DNA of 64,000 nucleotides from Amycolatopsis bartoniae (GCF_014191255.1 NZ_JACHWH010000001.1:186001-250000), one strand, 5' to 3'; positions 44,711 to 57,210 are shown, numbered from the stretch's first letter. The notes: a model not told the origin generated them from the sequence alone. Made by a program: numbers and translations.

Positions 44711-45406
44711 TCATCCCGTCCGCTTCGACCGAACACCGACAGCGTTTCGCCGTCGTTTCCCCTGAGCCGATGCCTGCGGACGCTCTCGCTCGACAATCAC
44801 AACGGTTGTGGGGACCTCCAACAGGCCGACCCCACATTCGGAGACCTCCGGCTGGCCGCCCCCGAGCCGGGCCACGGCCGCCGCGTCGCGGGCGATTTCG
44901 TCCCGCGCACTGGCCCCCTTCAATGCGAGCATCATGCCACCTTCACGGAGAAGAGGCAGGCACCATCCCGCCAATCGAGCGAGGGGAGCGACCGCTCGGG
45001 CGGTCACCACGTCCACGGTACCGATCTCCGCGCGGACGGCCCGTTCCTCCGCTCGGCCGCGGGTCACCCGGACGTCCAGTTCGAGTTCCTCGATCACCTC
45101 GGTCAGCCACTCGACGCGTCGCGCCATCGGCTCCACGAGGGTGAGCTCCAGATCCGGCCGAGCGATCGCCAACGGGATGCCCGGCAGACCGGCGCCGGAA
45201 CCGACGTCGACCACGGTCGCCCCCTTGGGGATCCGCTCGCCGACAACCGCGGAGTTGAGGAGGTGCCGATCCCACAGCCGGTCCACTTCCCGGGGACCGA
45301 TCAGGCCACGCTCCACCCCATGCTCTTCCAGTAGTGCCGCGAACCGCTCTGCCGCCGCCAGCCCCGCCCCGAACACCTCGGCGGCCGGGCCTCGCACGTC
45401 TCCCAC
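44711..45406 (-). CDS. rsmG: 16S rRNA (guanine527-N7)-methyltransferase RsmG (GidB)
   Basis: A 231-residue S-adenosylmethionine-dependent enzyme that methylates G527 of 16S rRNA; loss gives low-level streptomycin resistance in other species. It shows [17 protein letters not shown], the SAM site [17 protein letters not shown], and [15 protein letters not shown] 45406 is used; GTG 45397 (codon 4) has a better spaced GGGAGAC and may be the real start. Separated from jag by a terminator and two parS sites, so it has its own promoter or is read with difficulty from jag. Confidence 0.95.
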   Translation of the reverse strand: MGDVRGPAAEVFGAGLAAAERFAALLEEHGVERGLIGPREVDRLWDRHLLNSAVVGERIPKGATVVDVGSGAGLPGIPLAIARPDLELTLVEPMARRVEWLTEVIEELELDVRVTRGRAEERAVRAEIGTVDVVTARAVAPLARLAGWCLPLLREGGMMLALKGASARDEIARDAAAVARLGGGQPEVSECGVGLLEVPTTVVIVERERPQASAQGKRRRNAVGVRSKRTG

Positions 45407-45416
45407 TCGTCACTCC

Positions 45417-45430
45417 GTTTCACGTGAAAC
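45417..45430. promoter_or_regulatory. parS site (perfect)
   Basis: GTTTCACGTGAAAC, exact match to the ParB-binding palindrome, 11 bases upstream of the rsmG GTG. Confidence 0.93.
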
Positions 45431-45482
45431 TCGCTCCTACCGATTGTCCCCGACTCCAACATCAAGAGTGGGAGGCGGACCG

Positions 45483-45496
45483 GTTTCACGTGAAAC
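45483..45496. promoter_or_regulatory. parS site (perfect)
   Basis: GTTTCACGTGAAAC, exact match, 66 bases (start to start) from the previous site and in the gap between jag and rsmG. Confidence 0.93.
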
Positions 45497-45532
45497 AGGG
45501 CAGCGGAAGTCGTGCGTAGGGATATGTCCCGC

Positions 45533-45572
45533 AAAAAAGGAGCGGCCCGCCGGTTTCCCGGCGGGCCGCTCC
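45533..45572 (-). terminator. Intrinsic terminator of the jag operon
   Basis: Stem 45539-45553 pairs with 45558-45572 (15 bp, GGAGCGGCCCGCCGG and its complement) around a 4-base loop. On the minus strand it is followed by a run of six T (from the A run 45533-45538). It ends the rpmH-rnpA-yidD-yidC-jag transcript. Confidence 0.88.
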
Positions 45573-45588
45573 CTTGATCCCTGGTTCG

Positions 45589-46134
45589 TCAGTCCTCGTC
45601 GTCCGGCAGGACGACCACCCGGCGCTTCGGCTCCTCGCCCTCGCTCTCGCTCCGCGCGCCCTCAACCGCGGCGACCGCGTCGTGCACGACCTTGCGCTCG
45701 AACGGGCTCATCGGCTGCAGCCGCACCTTCTCGCCCGTCGACACGACCGTCTCGGCGGTCGTGCGGCCGAGCTCCCGCAGCTCCTCCCGGCGCGCCGCAC
45801 GCCAGCCCGCGATGTCCAGCATCAGCCGGCTGCGGGTGCCGGTCTCCTGCTGCACCGCGAGCCGCGTCAGCTCCTGCAGCGCTTCGAGGACCTGGCCGCG
45901 GTTGCCGACGAGCTTCTCGAGATCGTCACCACCGTCGATGCTGACCACGGCGCGGCCCGCTTCGACGTCCAGGTCGATGTCCCCGTCGTAGTCGAGCAGG
46001 TCCAGCAGGCGCTCCAGGTAGTCCCCGGCGATGTCACCCTCCTGGACGAGCAGATCGGCGCCGGTGGGCGCGTTCTCCTCATCACCGGACTTGTCCTGCT
46101 CGGTTCCGACCGCCTCGACCGTCTCCGACATCAT
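45589..46134 (-). CDS. jag: Jag/KhpB-like RNA-binding protein (KH and R3H domains)
   Basis: A 181-residue protein. A KH domain spans about 35-110 (GGDDLEKLVGNRGQVLEALQELTRLAV, the GNRG loop) and an R3H domain about 112-165 (LRLQPMSPFERKVVHDAVAAV: RxxxxH pattern). It lacks the N-terminal Jag_N region, as in other actinobacteria. The family binds RNA and influences cell division and envelope genes. It follows yidC by 24 bases. ATG 46134 or the adjacent ATG 46131 starts it, after AGGAGA. Confidence 0.92.
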   Translation of the reverse strand: MMSETVEAVGTEQDKSGDEENAPTGADLLVQEGDIAGDYLERLLDLLDYDGDIDLDVEAGRAVVSIDGGDDLEKLVGNRGQVLEALQELTRLAVQQETGTRSRLMLDIAGWRAARREELRELGRTTAETVVSTGEKVRLQPMSPFERKVVHDAVAAVEGARSESEGEEPKRRVVVLPDDED

Positions 46135-46158
46135 TCGTCTCCTTCCCCGGGGCAGCCG

Positions 46159-47250
46159 TCAGCGACGCTTCTGCCCCGAGCCTTTCTGTCCAGAGTTCTT
46201 GCCACCCGATGCCGGCTTCTTCCGCTGCTGCGCCGTCCCGTTCTGCGGGCGCTGCGGCTGGTCGGCGAACCGGTGGGGGGAGCCTGCCTTGGAACTGCGC
46301 TTGCCGCCGCCATTCGACGCGGGGGTCGCGCCGCCGGTCTCCGGCTTGTCCTCGTCCGCGGCCTTGGCCTGCTGCGCCGGCTTCTGACCGGGCTTCGGCT
46401 TGGCACCCGGCTTCGGCGCGAGCGCGTCGCGCTTCTCCTTCGCCTCGGCCTTCTTCGCGGCCTCTTCCTTGTCGATGCGGGTGTACACGAGCCGCTGCTG
46501 CATCAGGGTCCAGCTGTTGTTCGACAGCCAGTAGACGAGCAGCCCGATCGGGAAGAAGGCACCGAACACGAGCACGCCCAGCGGGAAGACGTACATCGTC
46601 AGCTTCTGCATCATCGCGGCCTGCGGGTTGGCCTCGGTCGCGGCGGCGGCCTGGCGCGCCGTCGAGTGGCGCGCGGTCAGGTGGGTCAACACGCTCGCGA
46701 GGATCATCAGCGGGATCGCGACCGGGGCCACGTTCCAGTTCCAGCCGCCGCCGGTACCGCCCAGCACCGACGCGTGGTGGATCGCGTCACCGATGTTGAC
46801 GCCGAACAGCTTCGCGTTGACGTACGACTCGACGCCGGCGTGGTCGAAGAAGTAGTTGTTCGCCTTCTGGTCGAGCGGCTTGTTCGTGAACGACCGCAGC
46901 ACCCAGTTCAGACCGATGAAGACCGGAATCTGGAGGAGCATCGGCAGGCAGCTGCCCAGCGGGTTGACGCCGTGCTCGCGCTGGAGCTTCTGCATCTCCG
47001 CCGCTTGGCGCTGCTTGTCGTTCGCGTACTTCTTCTGGATCTTCTTCAGTTCCGGCGCGAACTCCTGCATCTTCTTCATCGACCGGACCTGGTTCACGAA
47101 CGGCTTGAACATGATGCCGCGGACCGTGAACGTCAGGAACATGATCGCGAGGATCCAGGCGATCGCGTTGTTGTCGCCGAGAACGAACCCGAAGACTTTG
47201 TGCCAACACCAGAGGATGAAGGACACGGGGTAGTAGATGAAGTTGAGCAC
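46159..47250 (-). CDS. yidC: Membrane protein insertase YidC
   Basis: A 363-residue insertase. It begins with a membrane helix (about 4-25), then a coiled cytosolic helix pair (MKKMQEFAPELKKIQKKYANDKQRQAAEMQKL) and further membrane segments with LPMLLQIPVFIGLNWVL and LVYWLSNNSWTLMQQ. The C-terminal tail (about 270-363) is long and rich in Lys/Ala/Gly/Pro, typical of gram-positive YidC and likely ribosome-binding. GTG 47250, 4 bases after yidD. Confidence 0.96.
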   Translation of the reverse strand: MLNFIYYPVSFILWCWHKVFGFVLGDNNAIAWILAIMFLTFTVRGIMFKPFVNQVRSMKKMQEFAPELKKIQKKYANDKQRQAAEMQKLQREHGVNPLGSCLPMLLQIPVFIGLNWVLRSFTNKPLDQKANNYFFDHAGVESYVNAKLFGVNIGDAIHHASVLGGTGGGWNWNVAPVAIPLMILASVLTHLTARHSTARQAAAATEANPQAAMMQKLTMYVFPLGVLVFGAFFPIGLLVYWLSNNSWTLMQQRLVYTRIDKEEAAKKAEAKEKRDALAPKPGAKPKPGQKPAQQAKAADEDKPETGGATPASNGGGKRSSKAGSPHRFADQPQRPQNGTAQQRKKPASGGKNSGQKGSGQKRR

Positions 47251-47254
47251 TGAG

Positions 47255-47572
47255 CTACTCCTCGGTTGACAAACCAGGTCTGGTGTGGCGCCAGGAGAAG
47301 GTCTCGGGCACCGGGTCGCGGCCGGGTGGCGTCCACGGTCCGCAGCGCAGCAACCGGCGCGCCGCGAGGTACGAACCCCGGGCGGCGCCGAACCGGGTCA
47401 GCGCCTCAACCGCGTACGTGCTGCAGCTCGGGTAGAAGCGGCAGCTCGGCGGGAGGAAGGGAGAGATCCACCGGCGGTAGAAACGCAGGGGGAGCAGCAG
47501 GAACCAGGCGACCGGACCCGGGCGCGGAGCCTCCTGGGTCTCGTCGCCGATCGCGGTCGGGTGTTCGTTCAC
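47255..47572 (-). CDS. yidD: Membrane protein insertion efficiency factor YidD
   Basis: A 105-residue protein with the family core [32 protein letters not shown] and the Cys pair of CRFYPSC. YidD helps membrane insertion near YidC. GTG 47572 overlaps the rnpA TGA by four bases, so the two are coupled. Confidence 0.95.
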   Translation of the reverse strand: MNEHPTAIGDETQEAPRPGPVAWFLLLPLRFYRRWISPFLPPSCRFYPSCSTYAVEALTRFGAARGSYLAARRLLRCGPWTPPGRDPVPETFSWRHTRPGLSTEE

Positions 47573-47967
47573 ACCGCAGGCCCATCTTTGTCGTCCTGGC
47601 CGGAACCGGCCGTGCGGCGGTCCGGGAGCAGGCCCAGCCGCCGCAGTGCCGTGTCGAGGTCCGCGCCGAGTTCCGCGCTGGACGCCGTGGCCGCCGGCGG
47701 CAACGCCCTAATCACCAACGCGCTACCGGGCGGCACGGTTCCGAGGCGGGCGGCGACGAGGTGCCGCAACCGCCGGGACACCCGGTGCCGCACGACGGAG
47801 TTCCCGACGGCCTTGCTCACCACAAAACCCGCCCGCGTACTGGACGCGGACGGGCTGGGTGCCACTCGGGCGTGCACCACCAGGCGCCGCCGCCCGGCGC
47901 GGGACCCCCGCTTCATGACCTCACGGAAGTCCTCACTACGCCGCAGACGTGCGGCAGCGGGCAGCAT
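47569..47967 (-). CDS. rnpA: Ribonuclease P protein component
   Basis: A 132-residue basic protein that supports the RNase P RNA in maturing tRNA 5' ends. It has the RNR-type motif ([22 protein letters not shown]) and the N-terminal [17 protein letters not shown] 47967. Located 24 bases after rpmH and overlapping yidD. Confidence 0.96.
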   Translation of the reverse strand: MLPAAARLRRSEDFREVMKRGSRAGRRRLVVHARVAPSPSASSTRAGFVVSKAVGNSVVRHRVSRRLRHLVAARLGTVPPGSALVIRALPPAATASSAELGADLDTALRRLGLLPDRRTAGSGQDDKDGPAV

Positions 47968-47991
47968 GGGATGCGCCTGCGGGTGGCGCTA

Positions 47992-48135
47992 TCAGGCCGA
48001 CAGCTTCTCGCGGCCCTTGCGACGGCGGGCCGAAAGGATCGCCCGGCCCGCGCGGGTACGCATGCGCAGCCGGAACCCGTGCGTGCGGGCGCGTCGGCGG
48101 TTGTTCGGCTGGAAGGTGCGCTTACCCTTGCTCAC
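47992..48135 (-). CDS. rpmH: 50S ribosomal protein L34
   Basis: A 47-residue basic protein with the full L34 pattern [21 protein letters not shown] and [19 protein letters not shown] 48135 follows AGGAGAAGC. It leads the minus-strand operon to jag and is divergent from dnaA. Confidence 0.97.
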   Translation of the reverse strand: MSKGKRTFQPNNRRRARTHGFRLRMRTRAGRAILSARRRKGREKLSA

Positions 48136-48603
48136 GACTCTGCTTCTCCTGCTCTCGACATACCGGTGGTACGCAACCACCGTCAGGTCTGGTGTGTCTC
48201 CCGGCGGGCGCGAACGTGGACACGCTGAGGTGCCCGCGGCAAGCGGGGACTTTACGAGGGTACGCACCCGCTCAGGTGACCTGTGCACCACCCCCTAGTC
48301 TGCACGCGGGAGGATCGGGTGGCGACGCGGCGTAGGACGTGGGATCGTTCTGGACCTGGCGTCTTGTCTGGCGGCGCGAGGCTTGTTAGCGTGTCTCCTC
48401 TTGAGTCACCCGTTCGTGGGGCTCGGCGTCGCCGCCAGAAGGTGTGGAGGCTCTGGCTGGCGTAGGTTGCACCCGCAGGTGGAGTCGCTACGGGTCGCCG
48501 TACATTAGTGCACAGTTGTGGACAACTCTGTGGATGAACGCTGCCCGCGGGGGGCTGGTGAGGTCGATTCGTCTGGGGTGACGAGGGGAGGGGAGCTGAG
48601 TCG
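48136..48603. promoter_or_regulatory. rpmH-dnaA divergent region with DnaA boxes
   Basis: 468 bases with promoters for rpmH and dnaA. The palindrome AGTTGTGGACAACT (48514-48527) contains the perfect DnaA box TGTGGACAA (48517-48525), followed by the near match TGTGGATGA (48529-48537). They lie about 70-90 bases before the dnaA GTG, consistent with DnaA autoregulation. The remaining sequence shows no gene. Confidence 0.75.
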
Positions 48604-50208
48604 GTGTCCGAGCACCAGATGAACCTGGGTGTCGTCTGGGAGCAGGTGGTCCGTGAGCTGTCCGACGGAACTCTCTCCCCCCAGCAGCGCGCGTGGATGC
48701 GCGTCACCCGTCCGATCGGTCTACTCGACGGCACCGCGCTGCTCGCCGCTCCCAGTGACTTCGCGAAGGAAGCCATCGAGCGCGCGTTGCGCGAGCCGAT
48801 CACGCACGCGCTGTCCCGCCGGCTCGGGCGGCCGGTGTCGCTCGCCGTGAAGGTGGACACCGCCGAGGTACCGCCCCCGCCTCCCCAGCCGCAGTACTCC
48901 CCGTCACCCGCGCGGGTGGAGAACGTGGTGACCGAGCCACCGACCCGTCCGGTGATGCCGCCCCTCGACGACGGCATGCTGCCGCCCATGCGGCGCGCCC
49001 GCGTCCAGGCGGAACCTGCCAAGCCGATCCTGGCGCCGGTCGACGACGACGGGGACGAGGAAGTGGACGAAGAGGGCGACGCGCTCGCCGCCGCGCACGA
49101 AATCTGGCCGATGTTCTCCGGTCAGCCGGTCGCCGGCCAGCCGTACACCGCGCCCGCCCAGCCACAGACCTCGAAGACGCGCCTGAACGAGAAGTACACA
49201 TTCGACACCTTCGTCATCGGCGCCTCGAACCGCTTCGCGCACGCGGCCGCCTTCGCGGTCGCGGAAGCGCCTTCCCGCGCGTACAACCCCCTCTTCATCT
49301 GGGGCGAGTCCGGGCTGGGGAAGACGCACCTGCTGCACGCGGTCGGGCACTACGCGCAACGGCTGTTCCCCGGGATGCGCGTGCGCTACGTGTCGACCGA
49401 GGAGTTCACGAACGACTTCATCAACTCCCTGCGCGACGACCGCAAGGTGGCGTTCCAGCGCCGCTACCGCGACATCGACATCCTGCTGGTCGACGACATC
49501 CAGTTCCTGGAGGGCAAGGAAGGAACCCAGGAGGAGTTCTTCCACACCTTCAACACCCTGCACAACGCGAACAAGCAGATCGTGGTGTCCTCGGACCGGC
49601 CGCCGAAGCGGCTGGAAACCCTGGAGGACCGGCTGCGCACGCGGTTCGAGTGGGGCCTGATCACCGACATCCAGCCGCCGGAGCTGGAGACCCGCATCGC
49701 GATCCTGCGCAAGAAGGCCGCGCAGGATCGGCTCGCGGTGCCGGGTGACGTGCTGGAGTTCATCGCCTCGCGCGTCGAGGCGAACATCCGGGAGCTCGAA
49801 GGCGCGCTCATCCGCGTCACGGCTTTCGCGTCGCTGAACCAGCAGCCGGTGGACGTCGGGCTGGCGGAGATCGTGTTGCGGGACCTGATCCCGGACTCGC
49901 AGGCGCCGGAGATCAGCGCGCCGACGATCATGGCCACCACGGCCGAGTTCTTCGACGTGACGATCGACGACCTGTGCGGGCCCGGCAAGACGAAGGCGCT
50001 CGCCACGGCCCGGCAGATCGCGATGTACCTGTGCCGCGAGCTGACGGACATGTCGCTGCCGAAGATCGGCCAGACCTTCGGCGGCCGCGACCACACGACG
50101 GTCATGCACGCGGACAAGAAGATCCGCAAGGAAATGGCCGAGCGGCGCCGGATCTACGACCAGGTGCAGGAACTGACCTTCCGCATCAAGCAGCGCGCCC
50201 GCCAGTAG
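48604..50208 (+). CDS. dnaA: Chromosomal replication initiator DnaA
   Basis: A 534-residue initiator. Domain I (about 1-85) starts [15 protein letters not shown]; domain II (about 86-190) is a Pro/acidic linker; domain III has Walker A GESGLGKT (234-241) and Walker [16 protein letters not shown]; and the DNA-binding domain IV holds [27 protein letters not shown]. It binds the boxes in the adjacent oriC and melts the origin. GTG 48604 follows GAGGGGAGGGGAG. Length is within the actinobacterial range. Confidence 0.98.
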   Translation: MSEHQMNLGVVWEQVVRELSDGTLSPQQRAWMRVTRPIGLLDGTALLAAPSDFAKEAIERALREPITHALSRRLGRPVSLAVKVDTAEVPPPPPQPQYSPSPARVENVVTEPPTRPVMPPLDDGMLPPMRRARVQAEPAKPILAPVDDDGDEEVDEEGDALAAAHEIWPMFSGQPVAGQPYTAPAQPQTSKTRLNEKYTFDTFVIGASNRFAHAAAFAVAEAPSRAYNPLFIWGESGLGKTHLLHAVGHYAQRLFPGMRVRYVSTEEFTNDFINSLRDDRKVAFQRRYRDIDILLVDDIQFLEGKEGTQEEFFHTFNTLHNANKQIVVSSDRPPKRLETLEDRLRTRFEWGLITDIQPPELETRIAILRKKAAQDRLAVPGDVLEFIASRVEANIRELEGALIRVTAFASLNQQPVDVGLAEIVLRDLIPDSQAPEISAPTIMATTAEFFDVTIDDLCGPGKTKALATARQIAMYLCRELTDMSLPKIGQTFGGRDHTTVMHADKKIRKEMAERRRIYDQVQELTFRIKQRARQ

Positions 50209-51103
50209 TTCCGCGCGCGGTTCCCCTTAACCAAGAGCACGGCGGACTGTTCAAGTAGGACAGTCGCGTCGTGGTCAGCTGCGCCCCGCAGCCGTCGCGG
50301 CGAGGTAACTCGGCTCGCGCGTTTCCCTTCTGTGCCAATCGATCCTGCGCCCGGTGCGTCGTTTCTTCCTTGCTGGCCACGGAATCCAGCCTGCCGCGGT
50401 TGCCCGCGGTGGTGCACTGCACGCCGGATTCCGCCGCGCCGCAACGAGTTTCTCCGCGAGGGGCCGGGGTATCCCAGAGCCGCGAACGACCGCGGTAGCC
50501 CGCTGCGCCTTGTGATCCCCATAACGGGACCGCATCGAAAATAGATCTCCGTCGCACGCGCGGGTGAAGTCTGGACCACCGCGGTACCGCGCGGTGGATG
50601 GGTACAACTCCACCCACAACTGGGGAAGATCGTGTGGACAACTGTGGATGGCTGTGGACGGCTTAGGGGCGGCCGGAAGTTGTCCACGGAGGGCCGAAGT
50701 TGTCCACGGGTGGTACTCCACAGCTGTCCACAGCCCGCCGCGCCGATGGACCTGCGGCAACACGGGCTGTCCACACAATCCACACCCCCTATTACTGTCA
50801 CTGCCTTTGTTTCTCTCAAGAAAATCTTCTAAAGCAAAAACAGGCGGCTGTGGATCTGGGGACAAGCGGTGAACGACTGGCAACTTGTCGACAAGTCGAT
50901 GGCCTGCCCCGAATGACGCCGGGCGGGCTCACGTTCTAACGTGGGTATCCACACCCAGGCCCGCACACCGTTGGCGACACCGGCGCCGGGCTCCACCACA
51001 CTGCGAGATCCCTGGCCAACGCGCTGCGCACCGCGCGTCCGGGGCCGTTTGTCGATCTTCTCGAGCCTCCAGGGGGTGGCTCGGCTGTCGAAAGGATGGG
51101 CGC
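50209..51103. other. oriC: Chromosomal replication origin oriC
   Basis: The 895-base dnaA-dnaN gap has no convincing gene. DnaA boxes and close variants cluster at 50633-50865: TGTGGACAA 50633, TGTGGATGG 50643, TGTGGACGG 50653, TTGTCCACG 50680 and 50700, CTGTCCACA 50724 and 50767, CAATCCACA 50776, TGTGGATCT 50849 and TGGGGACAA 50857 (first bases given). The left group points one way and the middle group the other. An AT-rich run 50790-50841 is the likely unwinding element. A perfect 14-bp palindrome ACTTGTCGACAAGT lies at 50883-50896. 50209-50600 holds only minor hairpins. Confidence 0.93.
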
Positions 51104-52237
51104 ATGAAGATCCGCGTCGAGCGAGACGGGCTGGCGGACGCCGTCGCGTGGGTGGCACGCAGCCTGCCGTCCAGGCCACCGGTACCGGTGCTGGGCGGTG
51201 TCCTGCTCGACGCCGGGTCCGACGGCTCCTCCGACGCGCTCACCGTCTCGGGCTTCGACTACGAGGTGTCCGCGACGGTCGGCGTACCCGCGACGATCGC
51301 CGACGGCGGCCGCCTGCTGGTGTCGGGGCGACTGCTCGCCGACATCACCAAGGCGCTGCCCGCGCAGCCGGTCGAGATCTTCGTCGACGGCTCCCGCGCG
51401 TCCATCACCTGCGGCAACGCGCGCTTCTCCCTGCCGACGATGCCCGTCGAGGACTACCCCGCGCTGCCCGCCCAGCCGGCGCTCGCCGGTGAGGTCGCGG
51501 GCGACGCGTTCGGTCAGGCCGTCACCCAGGTCGCCGTCGCGGCGGGCAAGGACGACACGCTGCCGATGCTCACCGGCATGCGCCTGGAGATCTCGGGCAG
51601 CACGCTCACCCTCGTCGCCACCGACCGCTTCCGGCTCGCGATGCGCGAATTCACGTGGGAGCCCGCCGAAGGGCTCGCGGACGCCGCGGTGCTCGTGCCC
51701 GCGCGGACGCTCGCCGAAGCGGCGAAGTCGCTGGGCGCGAGCGGCGCGAAGGTCTCCCTCAGCCTCGCCAGTGGCGAAGGTCTGCTCGGCCTCGCCGGCT
51801 CCGGCCGCTACACCACCACCCGGCTCCTCGACGCGGAGTTCCCGCCGTACCGGCAGCTGCTGCCCGCCCAGCACACCTCCCGCGCGGTCATCGACGTCGC
51901 CCCGCTGTCCGAGGCGATCAAGCGCGTGTCCCTCGTCGCCGAGCGGGGTACCCAGGTGCGGCTGGAGTTCGCGGACGGTTCACTGCGGTTGTCCGCGGGT
52001 GGTGACGACGAGGGCAGTGCCGAGGAAGAGCTGCCGGTGGACTACGAAGGCGAACCGGTGACGATCGCGTTCAACCCTGGCTACCTCGTCGACGGCCTCG
52101 GGGCTCTGCACGCCGACCGCGCGGAGCTGACGTTCACCACCCCCAACCGTCCGGCTTTGATCAAGCCGGCAGACGAGCAGGGCCAGGTCGTTCCTGGTTA
52201 CCTCTACTTGTTGATGCCGGTCCGCCTACCCGGTTGA
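51104..52237 (+). CDS. dnaN: DNA polymerase III beta clamp
   Basis: A 377-residue sliding clamp in three similar domains; landmarks are [17 protein letters not shown] in domain 1, [15 protein letters not shown] in domain 2, and the C-terminal [10 protein letters not shown]. It tethers the replicative polymerase. ATG 51104 follows AAAGGATG. It leads the dnaN-gnd-recF-dciA cluster on the right side of oriC. Confidence 0.97.
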   Translation: MKIRVERDGLADAVAWVARSLPSRPPVPVLGGVLLDAGSDGSSDALTVSGFDYEVSATVGVPATIADGGRLLVSGRLLADITKALPAQPVEIFVDGSRASITCGNARFSLPTMPVEDYPALPAQPALAGEVAGDAFGQAVTQVAVAAGKDDTLPMLTGMRLEISGSTLTLVATDRFRLAMREFTWEPAEGLADAAVLVPARTLAEAAKSLGASGAKVSLSLASGEGLLGLAGSGRYTTTRLLDAEFPPYRQLLPAQHTSRAVIDVAPLSEAIKRVSLVAERGTQVRLEFADGSLRLSAGGDDEGSAEEELPVDYEGEPVTIAFNPGYLVDGLGALHADRAELTFTTPNRPALIKPADEQGQVVPGYLYLLMPVRLPG

Positions 52238-52268
52238 TCGGAACAGAAGGACACAAAGGGGATTTTCG

Positions 52269-53159
52269 ATGGTTCAGCTGGGACTCGTCGGCCTCGGCAA
52301 GATGGGCTTCAACATGCGCGAGCGGCTGCGCGCCGCCGGGCACGAGGTGGTCGGTTACGACCGCAACCAGGAGGTGAGCGACTCCACGTCGCTCGCGGAC
52401 ATGGTGTCGAAGCTCGCCGCTCCGCGGACCGTGTGGATCATGGTCCCGGCCGGTGGCCCGACGCGCGACACCGTGGACGAGCTCGGTGAGCTGCTGTCCG
52501 AAGGTGACCTGGTGATCGACGGCGGCAACTCGAAGTTCACCGACGACAAGCGCAACGCCGAGGTGCTGGCGGCGAAGAAGATCAGCTACCTCGACTGCGG
52601 TGTCTCCGGTGGCGTGTGGGGCAAGGAGAACGGCTACGGCCTGATGGTCGGCGGTGCGGCGGAGGACGTCGAGCGCGCGCTGCCGATCTTCGACGCGCTG
52701 CGCCCGGACGGTCCCCGCGAGGAGGGCTTCTCGCACGCGGGCTCGGTCGGCGCCGGTCACTACGCGAAGATGATCCACAACGGCATCGAGTACGGCGTGA
52801 TGCAGGCGTACGCCGAGGGCTTCGAGCTGATGGAAGCCGCGAAGGTCATCGACGACGTGCCGGCCGTGATCAAGGGCTGGCAGCGGGGCACCGTCGTCCG
52901 GTCGTGGCTGCTCGACCTGCTGGTCCGCGCGCTGGACGAGGACCCGGACCTCGACGACCTCGAAGGTTACGTCGAGGACTCCGGCGAGGGCCGCTGGACG
53001 CTGGAGGAGGCGATCAACAACGCGGTGCCGGCGCCGGTGATCTCGGCCGCGCTGTTCGCCCGGTTCTCCTCCCGCCAGAAGGACTCCGCCGCCATGCGGG
53101 CCGTCGCCGCGCTGCGCAACCAGTTCGGTGGGCACGCCGTCAAGAAGGTCGGTCAGTAG
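52269..53159 (+). CDS. gnd: 6-phosphogluconate dehydrogenase, decarboxylating (short form)
   Basis: A 296-residue enzyme of the YqeC/GndA-like short class that oxidises 6-phosphogluconate to ribulose 5-phosphate. It has the nucleotide site [43 protein letters not shown] and the catalytic [13 protein letters not shown]. Long-form enzymes have about 470 residues; the short form is typical of actinobacteria and is often NAD-dependent. Its place between dnaN and recF is usual in this phylum. ATG 52269. Confidence 0.93.
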   Translation: MVQLGLVGLGKMGFNMRERLRAAGHEVVGYDRNQEVSDSTSLADMVSKLAAPRTVWIMVPAGGPTRDTVDELGELLSEGDLVIDGGNSKFTDDKRNAEVLAAKKISYLDCGVSGGVWGKENGYGLMVGGAAEDVERALPIFDALRPDGPREEGFSHAGSVGAGHYAKMIHNGIEYGVMQAYAEGFELMEAAKVIDDVPAVIKGWQRGTVVRSWLLDLLVRALDEDPDLDDLEGYVEDSGEGRWTLEEAINNAVPAPVISAALFARFSSRQKDSAAMRAVAALRNQFGGHAVKKVGQ

Positions 53160-53166
53160 GCGCACC

Positions 53167-54321
53167 TTGTACCTCCGTCACCTCCAGGTCACCGACTTCC
53201 GGTCGTGGGAGCACGCTGACCTGCCGTTGACGCCGGGGCCGACCGTGCTGGTCGGCCCCAACGGCCGGGGCAAGACCAACCTGCTCGAAGCGATCGGCTA
53301 CCTGGCGACGCTCGGTTCGCACCGGGTCGCCACCGACGCGCCGCTCGTCCGGCACGGTTGTGAACGAGCCCTGGTGCGGGCGGCCGTGGTCAACGACGAC
53401 CGCGAGCTGACCGTCGAGCTGGAGATCACGCCCGGCAAGGCGAACCGCGCGCGGGTCAACCGCGGTGCGGTCGGCAAGCCGCGTGACATCCTCGGGATCC
53501 TGCGCACGGTGCTGTTCTCCCCGGAGGACCTCGCGCTCGTGCGCGGCGATCCCGGCGAACGCCGCCGCTTCCTCGACGAGCTGCTGGTGCTGCGCGCGCC
53601 GCGGTGGGCGGGGGTGCGGTCGGACTACGAACGGGTGCTGCGGCAGCGCAACGCGTTGCTCAAGACGGCCGGTAAGAGAAAAGGAGCGCGCGAGGACCCG
53701 TACGCGCTCTCGACGCTCGAAGTCTGGGACAACCACCTCGCGACGGTCGGCGCGCAGTTGCTCGCCGCGCGCCTGGACCTCGTTGCCGACATCGCGCCCC
53801 ACACCGCTGCCGCGTACGCGGGAGTGGCGCCGGACTCGCGGCCGGCGAGGATCTCCTACCGGTCGAGCCTGGGTGAAGCGTTGCCCGAGGGGTACGGGCG
53901 GCCGGACGGGGAGCGCGCGGATCCGGAGAAACTGAGCACCGTCCTGGTGGAGGCGCTGGCCGAGGCGCGGCCCTCTGAGCTCGAACGCGGGGTGAGCCTG
54001 GTCGGTCCGCACCGCGACGAACTGGAGCTGATCCTCGGCGAGGCGCCGGCGAAGGGCTACGCGAGCCACGGAGAATCCTGGTCGTTCGCGCTCGCCCTGC
54101 GGCTCGGGTCCTACGAGCTGCTGCGCGCGGAGAACGGGGAGCCGGTGCTGATGCTCGACGACGTGTTCGCGGAGCTGGACAAGCGCCGCCGGGCGCGGCT
54201 GGCGGAGGTCGCGGCCGCCGCCGAACAGGTGTTGATCACCGCTGCGGTGGACGAGGACGTACCCGGGGAGTTGACGGGAACCCGCTTCACGGTCTCGAAC
54301 GGGGAGGTCACCCTTGCCTGA
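53167..54321 (+). CDS. recF: DNA replication and repair protein RecF
   Basis: A 384-residue SMC-like ATPase that helps load RecA at gaps. Walker A is GPNGRGKT (30-37), the signature region has [11 protein letters not shown], and Walker B is [20 protein letters not shown] 53167 ([14 protein letters not shown]) fits the family start; in-frame ATG 53128 would overlap the end of gnd. The 3' end overlaps the next gene's TTG by 8 bases. Confidence 0.96.
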   Translation: MYLRHLQVTDFRSWEHADLPLTPGPTVLVGPNGRGKTNLLEAIGYLATLGSHRVATDAPLVRHGCERALVRAAVVNDDRELTVELEITPGKANRARVNRGAVGKPRDILGILRTVLFSPEDLALVRGDPGERRRFLDELLVLRAPRWAGVRSDYERVLRQRNALLKTAGKRKGAREDPYALSTLEVWDNHLATVGAQLLAARLDLVADIAPHTAAAYAGVAPDSRPARISYRSSLGEALPEGYGRPDGERADPEKLSTVLVEALAEARPSELERGVSLVGPHRDELELILGEAPAKGYASHGESWSFALALRLGSYELLRAENGEPVLMLDDVFAELDKRRRARLAEVAAAAEQVLITAAVDEDVPGELTGTRFTVSNGEVTLA

Positions 54322-55063
54322 GCACCCGCTGCCCGAGGACGGCCGGACACCCGGGGTGACCGGCGCCACACAATTTACCCACCGATCTGGGGATAAGTCT
54401 GTGGATAGTGTGGATAACACCGTGAGCGGGTCATCGCCGCGGGTGAGCAAGCGGCCGAACGAGTTCGATCAAGGCACCCGGGCGGGGCACGGTGGGGTGG
54501 CCGACAGCGTATCGGCCACGCAGAGTGATCCCGCAACTGGGCCGAACGGGCAGGGGCCCGGCCGGGACCTGGCGCGGCAGGCTCTGGCTGCCGCGAAGGC
54601 CAAGGCCGAGGCCAGGGGTGTCGAGCCTGGCGTGCGCAAGCGGGCCAAGGCGAGCGAACTCAATCAGAACCCGCGCCGCCGCCGCTGGTCCGGCCCCGGC
54701 GCCGACCCCCGCGACCCCCAGCCGCTCGGCCGCCTGATGCAGCGCCTGGCCGGTGAGCGCGGGTGGAACGAGCGGCTGACCGACGGCCAGGTCTTCGGCC
54801 AGTGGGCCCGGCTCGTCGGCGAGGAGGTCGCCGAGCACGCCCAGCCGGTCTCGCTCAAGGACGGCGAGCTGACCGTCCGCGCCAGCTCGACGGCCTGGGC
54901 CACCCAGCTCCGGTTGCTGCAGGGGCAGCTGCTCACCAAGATCGCCGCGGCGCTGGGCCACGGGGTGGTCAAGCGGATGCGCATCCACGGGCCCACCGCG
55001 CCCAGTTGGCGCAAGGGGCCCCGGCACGTCTCGGGACGTGGCCCGCGCGACACGTACGGCTGA
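54314..55063 (+). CDS. DciA-like DUF721 protein (DnaB helicase loader/recruiter)
   Basis: A 249-residue protein from TTG 54314, which has GGGGAGGT about 6 bases upstream. The conserved part is residues about 115-249 ([66 protein letters not shown]), matching Rv0004. The first 80 residues are variable. Alternative GTG 54422 gives 213 residues, nearer the mycobacterial length, and would place three DnaA boxes (54388-54417) just before the start. DciA-family proteins interact with the replicative helicase DnaB; its place by dnaA-dnaN-recF agrees with this. Confidence 0.88.
   Translation: MPEHPLPEDGRTPGVTGATQFTHRSGDKSVDSVDNTVSGSSPRVSKRPNEFDQGTRAGHGGVADSVSATQSDPATGPNGQGPGRDLARQALAAAKAKAEARGVEPGVRKRAKASELNQNPRRRRWSGPGADPRDPQPLGRLMQRLAGERGWNERLTDGQVFGQWARLVGEEVAEHAQPVSLKDGELTVRASSTAWATQLRLLQGQLLTKIAAALGHGVVKRMRIHGPTAPSWRKGPRHVSGRGPRDTYG
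54388..54417. promoter_or_regulatory. Three DnaA-box-like sites at 5' end of dciA
   Basis: TGGGGATAA (54388-54396), TGTGGATAG (54400-54408) and TGTGGATAA (54409-54417), all in the same direction. The last is a perfect E. coli-type box, unlike the TTGTCCACA form used in oriC. They lie inside the longer dciA frame. Confidence 0.6.

Positions 55064-57210
<2,147 letters not shown>

Noticed and set aside
50245-50265. Hairpin after dnaA as a terminator
   Set aside because: Only a 6-bp stem with a 9-base loop and no T run.
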